Source of the DNA: JAUSIF01 sp040901465
GTDB lineage: Bacteria; Pseudomonadota; Alphaproteobacteria; Rhizobiales; Xanthobacteraceae
NCBI GenBank assembly: GCA_040901465.1
Contig: JBBDYN010000015.1
Coordinates: 112,402-176,401 of the forward strand
Direction of reading: 5' to 3'
Length of the DNA: 64,000 bases
In this document: positions 50,687 through 63,950 of the stretch, in pieces
How the letters are laid out: each line of letters begins with the position of its first letter
How positions within the stretch are numbered: position 1 is the stretch's first letter
Translations under genes and position numbers: made by a program
Notes under the pieces: model-generated
Told to the model about the DNA's origin: nothing
Seen by the model: the letters and a program-made list of their open reading frames with translations, nothing else
The model's database searches: none

Positions 50687-52573
50687 TCAGTTGGTCGCGC
50701 GGATCCCGGCAAAGAATCCGATTCCCGTGTGTTCGAATCCGAGCGGGCTCTGAAAGTGCTTGTCGAGCACGTTGTCGATGCGCCCGAAGACGGTCACGTT
50801 CGGGCTCACGCGATAGTCGGCGGCCAAGTTGACCGTATTGTACCCCGGCGCGTTCACCGTCGTGAATCCGAAGCGCGGAACGTCGATCCACCCGCTAACC
50901 CACAGCGCCGTGGCGCTCAGCGTGAGCTTCTCGGTCGGCTGCCAGACGACGCTAACGCTGGTCTTCTCCCGCGGCCGACGCCGCACCTGAACCGGCCCAT
51001 CCGACACGATGCCGACGTGAGTGTGGTCGGCGCGGACCTGAAGGCTGTTGGTGATCTGCGCCGCCACGAATGCTTCGTAACCGTGTGTCTTCGCCCTCTG
51101 GATGTTGAGGTTCGCAAATGTCACCGGATCGAAGTCGATCAGATTCTCGACGTCGTTACGAAACCACGTGACGCCGAACAGAAGCCGCTTCTGCCAAAGA
51201 GATTGTTCGAACCCGTAGTCGAAGCCGCGGCTTTCTTCCGGCAGCAGATCGGGATTCCCGATGAAGGGGTTGAAACGCTGGTCGAGGGTGGGGGCGTGAA
51301 AGCCCGTCCCGTAGCTCGCCTTCAACCTCGTTTCCGTCTCGCGAATAAGGAAGGCTGGCGCGATCCTCCACGTGTTGTGCCCTCCGAAACTGTCATTGTC
51401 GTCGTGCCGGATGTTCGAAACGACGAAGAAACGATCGCCAAAGGCGGACTGAAGTTCCACGTACGCGCCGGTGTTGCCGTTTTTTGCGTTGATGCCGCCA
51501 AAGGTGGAACTAGTCTGCGCGCTCTCGGATTCGCGTTCGACGCCGGCAAGAAATTTGTGATCCTTGGCAAACTGGAAGTCGGACCGCCAATAGTACTTCG
51601 TACGATTGCCGTCGAAAATTCCGAATGTTCCGTCCGGATCGATCGAGCGGCGCGCGATGTCGATATGGGTGACGCCAACATGACTGTTCAGTCTTCCGTC
51701 GAACAACCTGAAAACGGCATCGGCCAAGCCGCTGAACTGACGGCTGGTTGCATTGCTGTGATCGTCGAAGGGCACGGACGGGATCACGTTGAAGTTGGAG
51801 TTCGTGAACCGGAATTGCTGGTCGGTGTAGCGGCCGACGAAATTCAGGCCGAAGTATTCCGACAGATCGACGCCGTACTTTCCTGAATAGGTCCAGTTCT
51901 TCGTGTAATCGTTGATGCGGCGCTGACCGGGCCCGAGCAACTCGAGCGGAGTCACCGGGACGCTCGCCGCCACATAATTCGAGGCGGTAAAGGCATAGTG
52001 GCTGTTTTGAGTGCCGCCGCTCACGTGAGCAGACTTATTGAAGGTTCCGAACGAGCCGCCCTCTGCCATGGTCGCTAGCTTGGCGGGACCGGACCCCTTC
52101 TTCGTGAAAACTGATATCACGCCGCCCATTGCATCCGATCCGTAGAGACCGCTTTGCGGGCCGCGCAACACTTCGATCCTTTCGATGTCTGCCGTTGTGA
52201 GAGCGCCGAAGTCGAATGCCCGATTTGGACTGGCCGGGTCGCTCACTTCGATGCCGTCGATGAAGACCTTGGTCTGGTTCGAGTTCAAGCCGCGGATGAA
52301 TACCGACGTTTGCGCGCCGGGCGAACCGCTTTGAACGACATACAGCCCCGGCACGGTCGCGAGCACATCCGACACCGTGCGGCGCTGCAGCCGCTCTATC
52401 TCCTCGGCCGTGATCACGGTGACCGAACTGCCGATCTGTTCGGAAGGCGTCGGGAGCGCCGTAGCGCTGATGATCAAGAGAGGAAGAGTGAAGACTGATC
52501 CGCCCTGCGCGAGCACGGGAAGCGGAGAGACGGTCAGCAGAAGTGAGCAGGCAAACGTTTTCGATCGCGCCAT
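50687..52573 (-). CDS. btuB: TonB-dependent receptor, BtuB-like vitamin B12 transporter
   Basis: 628 residues with a Sec signal (FACSLLLTVSPLPVLAQ). The plug has SVTVITAEEIERLQRRTVSDVLATVPG, RGLNSNQTKVFIDG and the IEVLRGPQSGLYGSDAMGGVI motif shared with BtuB; the barrel ends NVTVFGRIDNVLDKHFQSPLGF. Assignment to cobalamin is backed by a cobalamin riboswitch in its leader. Outer-membrane importer powered by TonB. GGAGGCGCGCC precedes the ATG. A divergent metF-metH pair uses B12. Confidence 0.92.
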   Translation of the reverse strand: MARSKTFACSLLLTVSPLPVLAQGGSVFTLPLLIISATALPTPSEQIGSSVTVITAEEIERLQRRTVSDVLATVPGLYVVQSGSPGAQTSVFIRGLNSNQTKVFIDGIEVSDPASPNRAFDFGALTTADIERIEVLRGPQSGLYGSDAMGGVISVFTKKGSGPAKLATMAEGGSFGTFNKSAHVSGGTQNSHYAFTASNYVAASVPVTPLELLGPGQRRINDYTKNWTYSGKYGVDLSEYFGLNFVGRYTDQQFRFTNSNFNVIPSVPFDDHSNATSRQFSGLADAVFRLFDGRLNSHVGVTHIDIARRSIDPDGTFGIFDGNRTKYYWRSDFQFAKDHKFLAGVERESESAQTSSTFGGINAKNGNTGAYVELQSAFGDRFFVVSNIRHDDNDSFGGHNTWRIAPAFLIRETETRLKASYGTGFHAPTLDQRFNPFIGNPDLLPEESRGFDYGFEQSLWQKRLLFGVTWFRNDVENLIDFDPVTFANLNIQRAKTHGYEAFVAAQITNSLQVRADHTHVGIVSDGPVQVRRRPREKTSVSVVWQPTEKLTLSATALWVSGWIDVPRFGFTTVNAPGYNTVNLAADYRVSPNVTVFGRIDNVLDKHFQSPLGFEHTGIGFFAGIRATN

Positions 52574-52759
52574 GGCGCGCCTCCGTTCGTTGTCGATTGA
52601 TGACAAGTCGCGGAGACGCGATCGCGGTGCGGACTCCTGGTCCGCGCGTCGTCGTACTCGGAATTCGGAAGCCGCCCCACTTGGCTCTCCGCAACGGTTG
52701 ACTCCAAACGTCACCGCTGCGGATCGACCGCCCCGTGCGCGCGCCCCGCACGCCGGAAG

Positions 52760-52970
52760 GGTGACCGATGCAAGTCGGTCTCCTGGCTCGCGGGTCGTCG
52801 CCTGCTTCCACCTTCCCGGACGCCTCGCGCCCAGTGGCTTTTCGGAAGAGGCTCGCCGCTTACAGTTGCGGGGGCAGCCGCGGAATGGCCCGTACGCGAA
52901 ACAAAGGGCTTCACCGCGTTCCCATGGTCCGGCGTTGCCGACGGACCACCTGCATCACCGACCATCAAAT
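52760..52970 (-). promoter_or_regulatory. Cobalamin riboswitch
   Basis: On the minus strand, in order from 52970: a GGTGGTCC stem, GGGAACGCGGTGAA, then GGCTGCCCCCGCAACTGTAAGC and the B12-box core GCCAGGAGACC, ending TGCATCGGTCAC at 52761. These are the conserved cobalamin-aptamer blocks. About 185 bases of leader separate it from the btuB ATG. Coordinates of the outer stem are approximate. Confidence 0.93.
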
Positions 52971-53230
52971 CCGTTGGCCGGACCCTGGTCAAGCGCCGCG
53001 GCGGCCGAGACGGGCGCCGAATTGAACTTTTCCAGCCTTGTGGGCAGCGCCCCAAGTCAGTTTCATCCCAACACGTATCCCAACGGTCGGCCCAATCATA
53101 TAAATCTATATATATCAATATCTTAAATTATTCTCTGGCGTCTTTTCGTTTGTTATTTCATGAGTCCGCCAAACCGGAATTTTCATGGCCCACCTTTTTC
53201 GCCGGGCCCGCGAAGATAGGAGCGGCGCCG

Positions 53231-54147
53231 ATGGCGCAATCGAATGCCGAAGCGACCGATCGATCTGCCGCCGCGAGCGGGAAGCCGCTGAGCGTCTCCT
53301 TCGAATTCTTCCCGCCGAAGACCGAGGAGATGGAGCGGACGCTCTGGGATTCGATCGCGCGACTCGCACCGCTTGGCCCGAGCTTCGTCTCGGTGACCTA
53401 TGGAGCGGGCGGCTCCACGCGCGAGCGCACCCACGCAACCGTGAAACGGGTGCTCGCGGAGACGGCACTCGTGCCGGCCGCACATCTCACCTGCGTCGAT
53501 GCCACGCGCGGCGAGGTGGACGAGGTCGTGCGCGCCTATCACGCGGCGGGTGTGCGCCACATCGTGGCGCTGCGCGGCGATCCGCCGGCGGGCATCGGCG
53601 CGACCTATGAGCCGCATCCCGGCGGCTATGCGCATGCGTGCGATCTTGTGGCCGGCATCAGCCGCATTGGCGAGTTTGAAATATCCGTTGCTGCGTTTCC
53701 GGAGAAGCACCCGGAGAGCGCGTCATTCGATGACGATCTCGATGCGCTGATGAAAAAGATCGACGCAGGCGCGAGCCGGGCGATCACGCAATTTTTCTTC
53801 GAAAACGATCTTTACTTCCGGTTTCTCGACCGCGTGCGGGCAAGCGGGATCGACATCCCGATCGTCCCGGGGATCCTCCCGGTACAGAACTTCAAACAGG
53901 CGAAGAATTTCGCCGAGCGCGCAGGCGCCTCGGTGCCGCGCTGGCTCGCGGATCGCTTCGAGGGCCTCGACGATGATGTGGCGACACGCAAGCTCGTGGC
54001 CGCGGCGGTCGCGGCCGAGCAGGTGCTGGATCTCGCCGGGCGCGGCGTCAGCGATTTTCATTTCTACACGATGAACCGTGCCGAGCTTGTATTCGCGATC
54101 TGTCATCTGCTCGGCATGCGTCCGGCAACGGTGCAAGCGGCGGCTTG

Positions 54148-54148
<1 letters not shown>
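53231..54148 (+). CDS. metF: 5,10-methylenetetrahydrofolate reductase
   Basis: 305 residues from an ATG with AGGAG upstream. SVSFEFFPPKTEEME is the N-terminal strand of the FAD barrel, FVSVTYGAGGSTRERTH, HLTCVDATRGEVDEV and ALRGDPPAG follow, and RAITQFFFENDLYFRFLDR and PGILPVQNFKQAKNFAERAGASVP complete the family. It makes 5-methyl-THF, substrate of MetH, the next gene, whose start overlaps the metF stop. The AT-rich run at 53098-53150 upstream fits a promoter shared with the divergent btuB. Confidence 0.95.
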
Positions 54149-57915
<3,767 letters not shown>

Positions 57916-57921
57916 ACGCAC

Positions 57922-57958
57922 AAAAAAAGAAGGCTGCACCGACACTGCGATGCAGCCT
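57922..57958 (-). terminator. Terminator downstream of the MBL gene
   Basis: Stem AGGCTGCA (57931-57938) pairs with TGCAGCCT (57951-57958); on the minus strand a T-rich TTCTTTTTTTG follows. It lies 28 bases past the MBL stop, and may also act on the convergent metH transcript. Confidence 0.8.
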
Positions 57959-57985
57959 CCCGCGGGGGCGGGGAAGCCTTGAAAC

Positions 57986-58954
57986 TCAGAGAGTCGGACT
58001 CCAGAGCATCGGATGCAGCCGGTAGCCGTTGCCGTCCTTCTCGATGTAGCCGGTGGCCGGGAACGGCCAGTGATAGCCGGTGATCAGTGTCCGGTCGGCC
58101 GCCACCATGTCATAGAGCTTGCGCCGCGAGGCCTCGGCCAGCTGCGGATCGGTGTCGAACACGACGTGCCAACCCGGATTCCGCACAAACAGGTAGGGCA
58201 TGATGGAGACGTCGGCCTGTACGATAAGCCGGCCGTTGCCCGAATTGACCGCGAATGAAGTGTGTCCCGGCGTATGTCCTGGCGTGGCGATCGAGGTGAT
58301 GCCTGGCACGAGCTCCTTGTTCGATTCGTACTTCGTCAGCTTGTCGGCGATCGGACCGAAAATGCGTCGTACGTTCTGGAAGCCGCCGCGCGCGGCTTCG
58401 GGCGCGGCATTCATCTTGGCGTCGTCCATCCAGTGGGCCCATTCCGCTGCGGGAACCATGATCTCCGCGTTGGGGAACATGACGGCTTGATCGGCGCCGC
58501 GCAGGCCGCCGATGTGATCGCCGTGGAAGTGGGAAATGATCACCGTATCCACAGCCTTGGGATCGATGCCGGCGGCGGCGAGATTGGCATGGTATTGGCC
58601 TGACGGGCCTCGGCCGGTATCCAGGACGACGAGCTTCGTTCCCGTATTCACGACGACCGGCGTGTACTGGTTTGCTAGTTGATCCTTCGGCAGGAATGCG
58701 GCTTCGAGGGCCGCGTTTACCTCTTCCTTCTTCGCATTGCGCACAAGGTTGTCAGGCAGAGCGAAGGGAGTGACGCCGTCACTCACCGATGTGACTTCGA
58801 AAGTTCCGATCTTGTAGCGATAAAAGCTGGCCGCTTGCTTGCCGGCGGCAGGCGCGGCGGCACGCGCCTGGGTCATCATGCTGGCCGGAGCCAACGCTGT
58901 CGCGGTCAGTGCGCCCGCGCCCGTGAGCAAGGTCCTGCGGTTGAGTTGGGTCAT
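57986..58954 (-). CDS. Tat-exported metallo-beta-lactamase fold hydrolase
   Basis: 322 residues. A twin-arginine signal NRRTLLTGAGALTATALAPAS precedes an MBL domain with VVNTGTKLVVLDTGRGPS, the zinc motif ISHFHGDHIGGL, ATPGHTPGHTSFAV and a late metal His/Asp in IVQADVS and GYHWPFPATG. Resembles lactonase-like YtnP/AidC relatives. Would act in the periplasm on a lactone or ester. GGGAGGCG before the ATG. Followed by its terminator. Confidence 0.89.
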   Translation of the reverse strand: MTQLNRRTLLTGAGALTATALAPASMMTQARAAAPAAGKQAASFYRYKIGTFEVTSVSDGVTPFALPDNLVRNAKKEEVNAALEAAFLPKDQLANQYTPVVVNTGTKLVVLDTGRGPSGQYHANLAAAGIDPKAVDTVIISHFHGDHIGGLRGADQAVMFPNAEIMVPAAEWAHWMDDAKMNAAPEAARGGFQNVRRIFGPIADKLTKYESNKELVPGITSIATPGHTPGHTSFAVNSGNGRLIVQADVSIMPYLFVRNPGWHVVFDTDPQLAEASRRKLYDMVAADRTLITGYHWPFPATGYIEKDGNGYRLHPMLWSPTL

Positions 58955-59363
58955 AACGGTCGCCTCCCTGGCGTGGACGCTTTTGATGAACTGTTCCGAG
59001 GACTTGCAAACGGCACCAGCAATCCTAACGCCGCTCGTTTGACGGCACGACGGCAGAGGCGCCGCGCGGCCGTTCACGATGCGTTGAACACCGGCATCCT
59101 TCGGATATTCCGAAGCGTTGTGGCGCGAAGGAATAATTCGTCGCGGTTCCGATTGCTGCGCCGGGCAGGGGACTGGACCCGCGCCAGTCGATCCGCAATG
59201 ATCCCGGCTCGAATTGCCAAGGACATAAGCGAAAAAAACGCGGCCCGAATGCCTCCAACGCAAGCCTTGGCTCGCACAGCCCGCGCCGGCGGGCATTACC
59301 CAGCAACCGGGCCTCTTCGTCTCAACGGTCGCGGCGGCCGATGCGGCGGCAGTGGAGGAATTC
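58955..59363. other. Intergenic region upstream of the MBL and fusion genes
   Basis: 409 bases without a supportable gene. Open frames cross it on both strands but show no family features. It should hold divergent promoters. A short inverted pair CGGATATTCCG occurs near 59101-59111. Confidence 0.5.
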
Positions 59364-61625
59364 GTGGCCGCGAAGGGGAATAAGAGTGTCGCGGGCGCGC
59401 GCACGGCGCCGGCCAGCCCGGGCCTGGTGCTCGGGGTCTATGGCGTCGCGATCTTTCTGAGTGCGGGACTTCTATTCGCGGTGCAGCCGCTGTTCGCGAA
59501 GATCGTGCTGCCGGCCTTGGGCGGCGCGCCTTCGGTGTGGTCCGTTGCGCTCGTCTTCTTCCAGGCAGCGCTGCTCGGCGGGTATCTCTACGCGCATCTG
59601 CTCACGCTCTATCTGCCGGGGCGGCAATCGGTGATCATTCACCTATTGGTGATGCTCGCCGCGACGCTCGCCCTGCCGTTGGGCATTGCCGGGGGCTGGG
59701 GCAGACCGCCGACGCAGGGCGCTGAGTTCTGGCTGATGGGGCTATTCACGGTCTCGATCGGGCTGCCGTTTTTCGCGATTTCCGCCAACGCGCCGCTGCT
59801 GCAAGCGTGGTTTGCCCGCACCGGCCATCCGTCGGCGAAGGATCCATACTTTCTCTACGCGGCGAGCAATGTGGGGAGCTTCCTTGCGTTGCTCAGCTAT
59901 CCGTTCCTGGTCGAGCCGTTCACACGCCTCGGTGAGCAGACGAGCATTTGGTCGGGGCTGTTCTTTCTGCTGATCGCGTTGATCGCGGCGTGCGGGGTCC
60001 TGCTCGTGCGATCGCGCAACGTATTGCCGTTGGCCGGCAAGGCAAATGCGCAAGAGCAGGCCGCGCCCACATGGCGCGATGCGGCAAGGTGGGTCGCATT
60101 GGCCGCGGTGCCGTCGGCATTCCTGATTGCGGTGACGGCGCATATTTCCACCGACATCGCCGCGGCGCCGCTGCTCTGGGTCGTGCCGCTCGCGCTTTAT
60201 CTTCTGACTTACGTGATCGTGTTCCAGACCAAGCGGATCATCCCGCACGAATTATTCGTGAGCATCCAGCCGGCCTTGATTGCGTTATTGGTCGCGCTCC
60301 TGATCTTCAGCCAGCTACGCGACATCTTCGCGATCGTCGCCATCAATATCGCCGCGTTCTTCGTGACGGCGATGGTTTGCCACGGCGAGCTCGCATTGCG
60401 GCGGCCGGCGGCGCGACATTTGACGGAGTTCTATTTGTGGGTCGCGGTCGGCGGCGTGACCGGTGGAATCTTCGCGGGCCTGATCGCGCCGCACATATTC
60501 AATTGGATCGTGGAGTATCCGCTCCTGATCGTTGCCGGACTTCTGTGCCGGCCGGGCCTTGTGTTTCCGAAAGACGAACGCGGCTGGCTGCCGATCGTGG
60601 CGGTCTTGCTCTTCGTCATGCTCGCCGTCATCTCGATCCGTATTCTCGGAGTTTGGCCCGAGGCGACGGCGTTCAACGGAATGATCGCGATCGCGTTGTT
60701 CGTGGCGGTGATCTTCCTTGCAAAGGATACGCTGCGGCTGGCCGGCGTGTTCGGCTGCGTGCTCGTGCTGATCTACGCCTATCTCGGCGAGGGCACGAAC
60801 GTGCGGACCGTGCGCAGCTTCTTCGGCGTCCACAAGATATTCGAGACTTCGGCAGGCGACTTGAGCGTGCGCGTGCTCATGCACGGAACGACGATTCATG
60901 GCGGGCAGTTGATCAGTGGGGCGAGATTGTCGGATGGCCGACCGGCGACCGTCACCTATTTCGGTCCGAAGTCGCCGATGTCGCTCGCGTTCGAAGCAAC
61001 GAAGGAAAACAAGGGCGGGCCGATCCGCGTCGGCGTCGTCGGTCTCGGCACGGGCACCGTGGCCTGCTTCGTACGGCCCGAAGACGCGCTGCATTTCTAC
61101 GAAATCGACCAGGCGGTAGTTCGCATCGCACTCGATCCGAGAAATTTCGAATTCGTCGCAAGCTGCAAGCCCGACAGCCGCATCATCGTGGGCGACGCGC
61201 GCTTGACGCTCGCCGATGCTCCGGACGGGCAATACGATCTCATCGTGATGGATGCGTTCACATCCGATGCGGTTCCGGTCCATTTGCTGACGCGCGAGGC
61301 GATGGCGCTCTACCTCAAAAAACTCGCGCCGGGCGGAATGATCGTCTCGCATGTCATGAACCGGCACCTCGAGCTTTCCTCGGTGGTGGCCGGGATCGCC
61401 GCAGCGAACGGGCTGGTCACGCGTGTCATGTATGCGGGCGAATACGATTCGGAGCGCTATCTCTTCGGCTCCAGCGTCGCGGCCGTCGCGCGGTCGGAAA
61501 AGGATTTCGGCGCAATGCTTGAATCGGGCAACTGGAAAGTCGAGACGCCGGACCCGGAACAGTGGGTTTGGACCGACGACTATTCGAACATTGTTGGTGC
61601 GTTGATCCGTCGTATGAGGCAATGA
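59364..61625 (+). CDS. Membrane-embedded spermidine synthase-like fusion protein (copy 1)
   Basis: 753 residues from a GTG with GGAGG five bases upstream. Residues 1-490 form about 12 hydrophobic helices (SAGLLFAVQPLFAKIVLPALGGAPSVW, LPFFAISANAPLLQAWF, YFLYAASNVGSFLALLSYPF). Residues about 500-750 form a spermidine synthase-like Rossmann domain: RVGVVGLGTGTVA, HFYEIDQAVV, RIIVGDARLTLAD and DLIVMDAFTSDAVPVHLLTREAM. The expected cytoplasmic domain could be a methyl- or aminopropyl-transferase; substrate unknown. The next gene is a paralogue. Confidence 0.88.
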   Translation: MAAKGNKSVAGARTAPASPGLVLGVYGVAIFLSAGLLFAVQPLFAKIVLPALGGAPSVWSVALVFFQAALLGGYLYAHLLTLYLPGRQSVIIHLLVMLAATLALPLGIAGGWGRPPTQGAEFWLMGLFTVSIGLPFFAISANAPLLQAWFARTGHPSAKDPYFLYAASNVGSFLALLSYPFLVEPFTRLGEQTSIWSGLFFLLIALIAACGVLLVRSRNVLPLAGKANAQEQAAPTWRDAARWVALAAVPSAFLIAVTAHISTDIAAAPLLWVVPLALYLLTYVIVFQTKRIIPHELFVSIQPALIALLVALLIFSQLRDIFAIVAINIAAFFVTAMVCHGELALRRPAARHLTEFYLWVAVGGVTGGIFAGLIAPHIFNWIVEYPLLIVAGLLCRPGLVFPKDERGWLPIVAVLLFVMLAVISIRILGVWPEATAFNGMIAIALFVAVIFLAKDTLRLAGVFGCVLVLIYAYLGEGTNVRTVRSFFGVHKIFETSAGDLSVRVLMHGTTIHGGQLISGARLSDGRPATVTYFGPKSPMSLAFEATKENKGGPIRVGVVGLGTGTVACFVRPEDALHFYEIDQAVVRIALDPRNFEFVASCKPDSRIIVGDARLTLADAPDGQYDLIVMDAFTSDAVPVHLLTREAMALYLKKLAPGGMIVSHVMNRHLELSSVVAGIAAANGLVTRVMYAGEYDSERYLFGSSVAAVARSEKDFGAMLESGNWKVETPDPEQWVWTDDYSNIVGALIRRMRQ

Positions 61626-61645
61626 TCGACCGGTTGGAGTCGTAG

Positions 61646-63931
61646 ATGGCGGCAAGCACCCGTTCGAAGAAGAAGCGCCCGGCGGCCGCTGCTGCGATGC
61701 CGCTGGACGACCACGGGCTGACGCTTGCCGTCTATTCGGTGGCGATTTTCCTGAGCGCGGGACTTCTGTTCGCGGTGCAGCCGTTGTTCGCCAAGATCGT
61801 GTTGCCGACGCTCGGCGGCGCGCCTTCGGTCTGGTCGGTGGCTCTGGTATTCTTCCAGGCCGCGCTCCTCGGCGGCTATCTCTACGCGCACGTGCTCACG
61901 CGCTATTTGCCGGGACGGCAATCGGTCATCGTGCATGTGCTCGTGCTGCTCGCGGCGACGCTCGCACTGCCGCTCGGGATTGCAGGCAGCTGGGGCCGTC
62001 CGCCCGCACAGAGCGCGGAATTCTGGCTGATGGGGCTATTCGCGGTCTCAATCGGGTTGCCGTTCTTTGCGCTCTCGGCCAACGCACCGTTGCTGCAGGC
62101 CTGGTACGCTCGAACCGGCCATCCTTCGTCGAAGGACCCGTATTTCCTTTACGCGTCCAGCAACGTCGGGAGCTTCCTTGCGCTCCTGAGTTATCCGTTC
62201 CTCGTCGAGCCCTTCACGCGACTCGGTCAGCAGACGAATTTCTGGTCGGGCCTGTTTTACCTGCTGATCGTACTGATCGCGGCCTGCGGCGTGCTCGTGG
62301 TGCGCTCCAAGAATGCGGCGCCAAGCGCGGCCCCGGTCAGCGCCGGCGCGTTGGCTGCGCCGAGCAGATGGGACGGGATCACGTGGGCTGCGCTCGCCGC
62401 CGTCCCGGCCGGCCTCATGATCGCGGTGACCGCGCACATCTCGACCGACATTGGAGCCGCGCCGTTGCTCTGGGTCATTCCGCTCGCACTCTATCTGCTC
62501 AGCTATGTGCTCGTATTCCAAGGCAAGCCGCTCGTCCCGCATGAATGGTTCGTAAAGGGGCAGCCGTGGGTGATCGCGGTTCTCGTCGCGACTTTTGCGG
62601 TCGACGTGCGGCTGAACATCCTGGTCGTTTTCATCATTCATATCGCTGCGTTTTTTGTGACGGCGATGGTTTGCCATGGCGAACTCGCGCGGCGGCGACC
62701 GGCCGCGCGCTACTTGACCGCTTTCTATCTATGGATGGCCGTGGGTGGCGTGATCGGCGGGCTATTTGCGGGCGTGGTCGCGCCGCGAATATTCAATTGG
62801 ATTGCCGAGTATCCGCTCCTGATCCTTGCGGCGGTTCTGTGCCGGCCGGGCCTCGTGCTGCCGGATGGTAAAGACGCACAGCGATTCTGGCTTGCGGCAC
62901 TCGCCGTGCTCCTGCTCTTGATGATTCCGCGCATCGCTTTCGGATTCGAGTTCGACCACAACGACTATGGCGGCGTCGTTATCGTGCTGCTTGCGGTGGC
63001 GCTCGTTTTGTCGAGCGATCCATTGAAATTCGCCGCCGTGATCGCGCTGACTTTCATGGTCGTCCGGGTCTACGACGCGGAAAGCGTAGGACGCACTTCC
63101 GTTCGCAGCTTCTACGGCGTGCACAAGATCCTCGACGTTCCCGGCGGCGAATATCGCGTGCTGATGCACGGGACGACGATTCACGGCGCGCAGCGCATCC
63201 GCGATGCCGAGGGCAAGCCGATCGGCGGCCGGCCGGAGCCGATCACGTATTACACGATGAACTCCGGGATCGGCCAGGCGATCAAGGCGGTGCGCGAGAA
63301 AAAGGGCGGCCCGATCCGGATGGCTGCCGTCGGCCTCGGCACCGGCTCGATCGCGTGTCACAGCGAAGACGGCGATTCGCTCGATTTCTACGAAATCGAC
63401 AGCTCGGTCGTGCGGATCTCGCGCGACGAGAATTACTTCACGTTCGTGTCCAATTGCGCGCCCGACGCATCGATCATTCTTGGCGATGCGCGGGTCACGA
63501 TGTCGGACGCAGCCGACGGGCGTTACGATATCATCCTGGTCGACGCATTCAGCTCGGATGCGATTCCGATCCATCTGCTGACGCGCGAAGCCATGGCCAT
63601 CTATCTGAAAAAGACCGCGCCGAACGGAATGATCGTGATGCACGTTTCCAACCGCCACCTGGAGCTGACTTCGGTGGTCGCCGGAATCGCCGCGGCGAAC
63701 GGTGCGATCGCGCGAATTCATAATGGCGGCGACGACGAAGAAAACGAGGAGAAGGAAGACGATTCCGCCTACCGCTTCTCGACGAATGTGGTCGTGGTCG
63801 CCCGCACGGACGAGGCGTTCGGCGCGCTCGCGGCGCGCAAGAGCTGGTCGGTCGAGGAACCGGACCCCGCGCAATGGGTCTGGACCGACGACTATTCCAA
63901 CATCATCGGCGCGCTGGTTCGGAATTGGTAA
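61646..63931 (+). CDS. Membrane-embedded spermidine synthase-like fusion protein (copy 2)
   Basis: 761 residues, a close tandem paralogue of the preceding gene, 20 bases downstream (GGAGTCGTAG before ATG). The shared segments include SAGLLFAVQPLFAKIVLP, LPFFALSANAPLLQAWY, AAVGLGTGSIAC, FYEIDSSVV, SIILGDARVTMSDAADG and DAFSSDAIPIHLLTREAM. A distinctive acidic loop (GGDDEENEEKEDD) sits near residue 695 that copy 1 lacks. Likely co-transcribed with copy 1, possibly acting as a heteromer. Function unproven. Confidence 0.88.
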   Translation: MAASTRSKKKRPAAAAAMPLDDHGLTLAVYSVAIFLSAGLLFAVQPLFAKIVLPTLGGAPSVWSVALVFFQAALLGGYLYAHVLTRYLPGRQSVIVHVLVLLAATLALPLGIAGSWGRPPAQSAEFWLMGLFAVSIGLPFFALSANAPLLQAWYARTGHPSSKDPYFLYASSNVGSFLALLSYPFLVEPFTRLGQQTNFWSGLFYLLIVLIAACGVLVVRSKNAAPSAAPVSAGALAAPSRWDGITWAALAAVPAGLMIAVTAHISTDIGAAPLLWVIPLALYLLSYVLVFQGKPLVPHEWFVKGQPWVIAVLVATFAVDVRLNILVVFIIHIAAFFVTAMVCHGELARRRPAARYLTAFYLWMAVGGVIGGLFAGVVAPRIFNWIAEYPLLILAAVLCRPGLVLPDGKDAQRFWLAALAVLLLLMIPRIAFGFEFDHNDYGGVVIVLLAVALVLSSDPLKFAAVIALTFMVVRVYDAESVGRTSVRSFYGVHKILDVPGGEYRVLMHGTTIHGAQRIRDAEGKPIGGRPEPITYYTMNSGIGQAIKAVREKKGGPIRMAAVGLGTGSIACHSEDGDSLDFYEIDSSVVRISRDENYFTFVSNCAPDASIILGDARVTMSDAADGRYDIILVDAFSSDAIPIHLLTREAMAIYLKKTAPNGMIVMHVSNRHLELTSVVAGIAAANGAIARIHNGGDDEENEEKEDDSAYRFSTNVVVVARTDEAFGALAARKSWSVEEPDPAQWVWTDDYSNIIGALVRNW

Positions 63932-63950
63932 CGAGGACTGAGACGGGGTC

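Noticed and set aside
53098..53230. SAM-type riboswitch ahead of metF
   Set aside because: The stretch is short, AT-rich, and lacks SAM-II or SAM-I core sequences.
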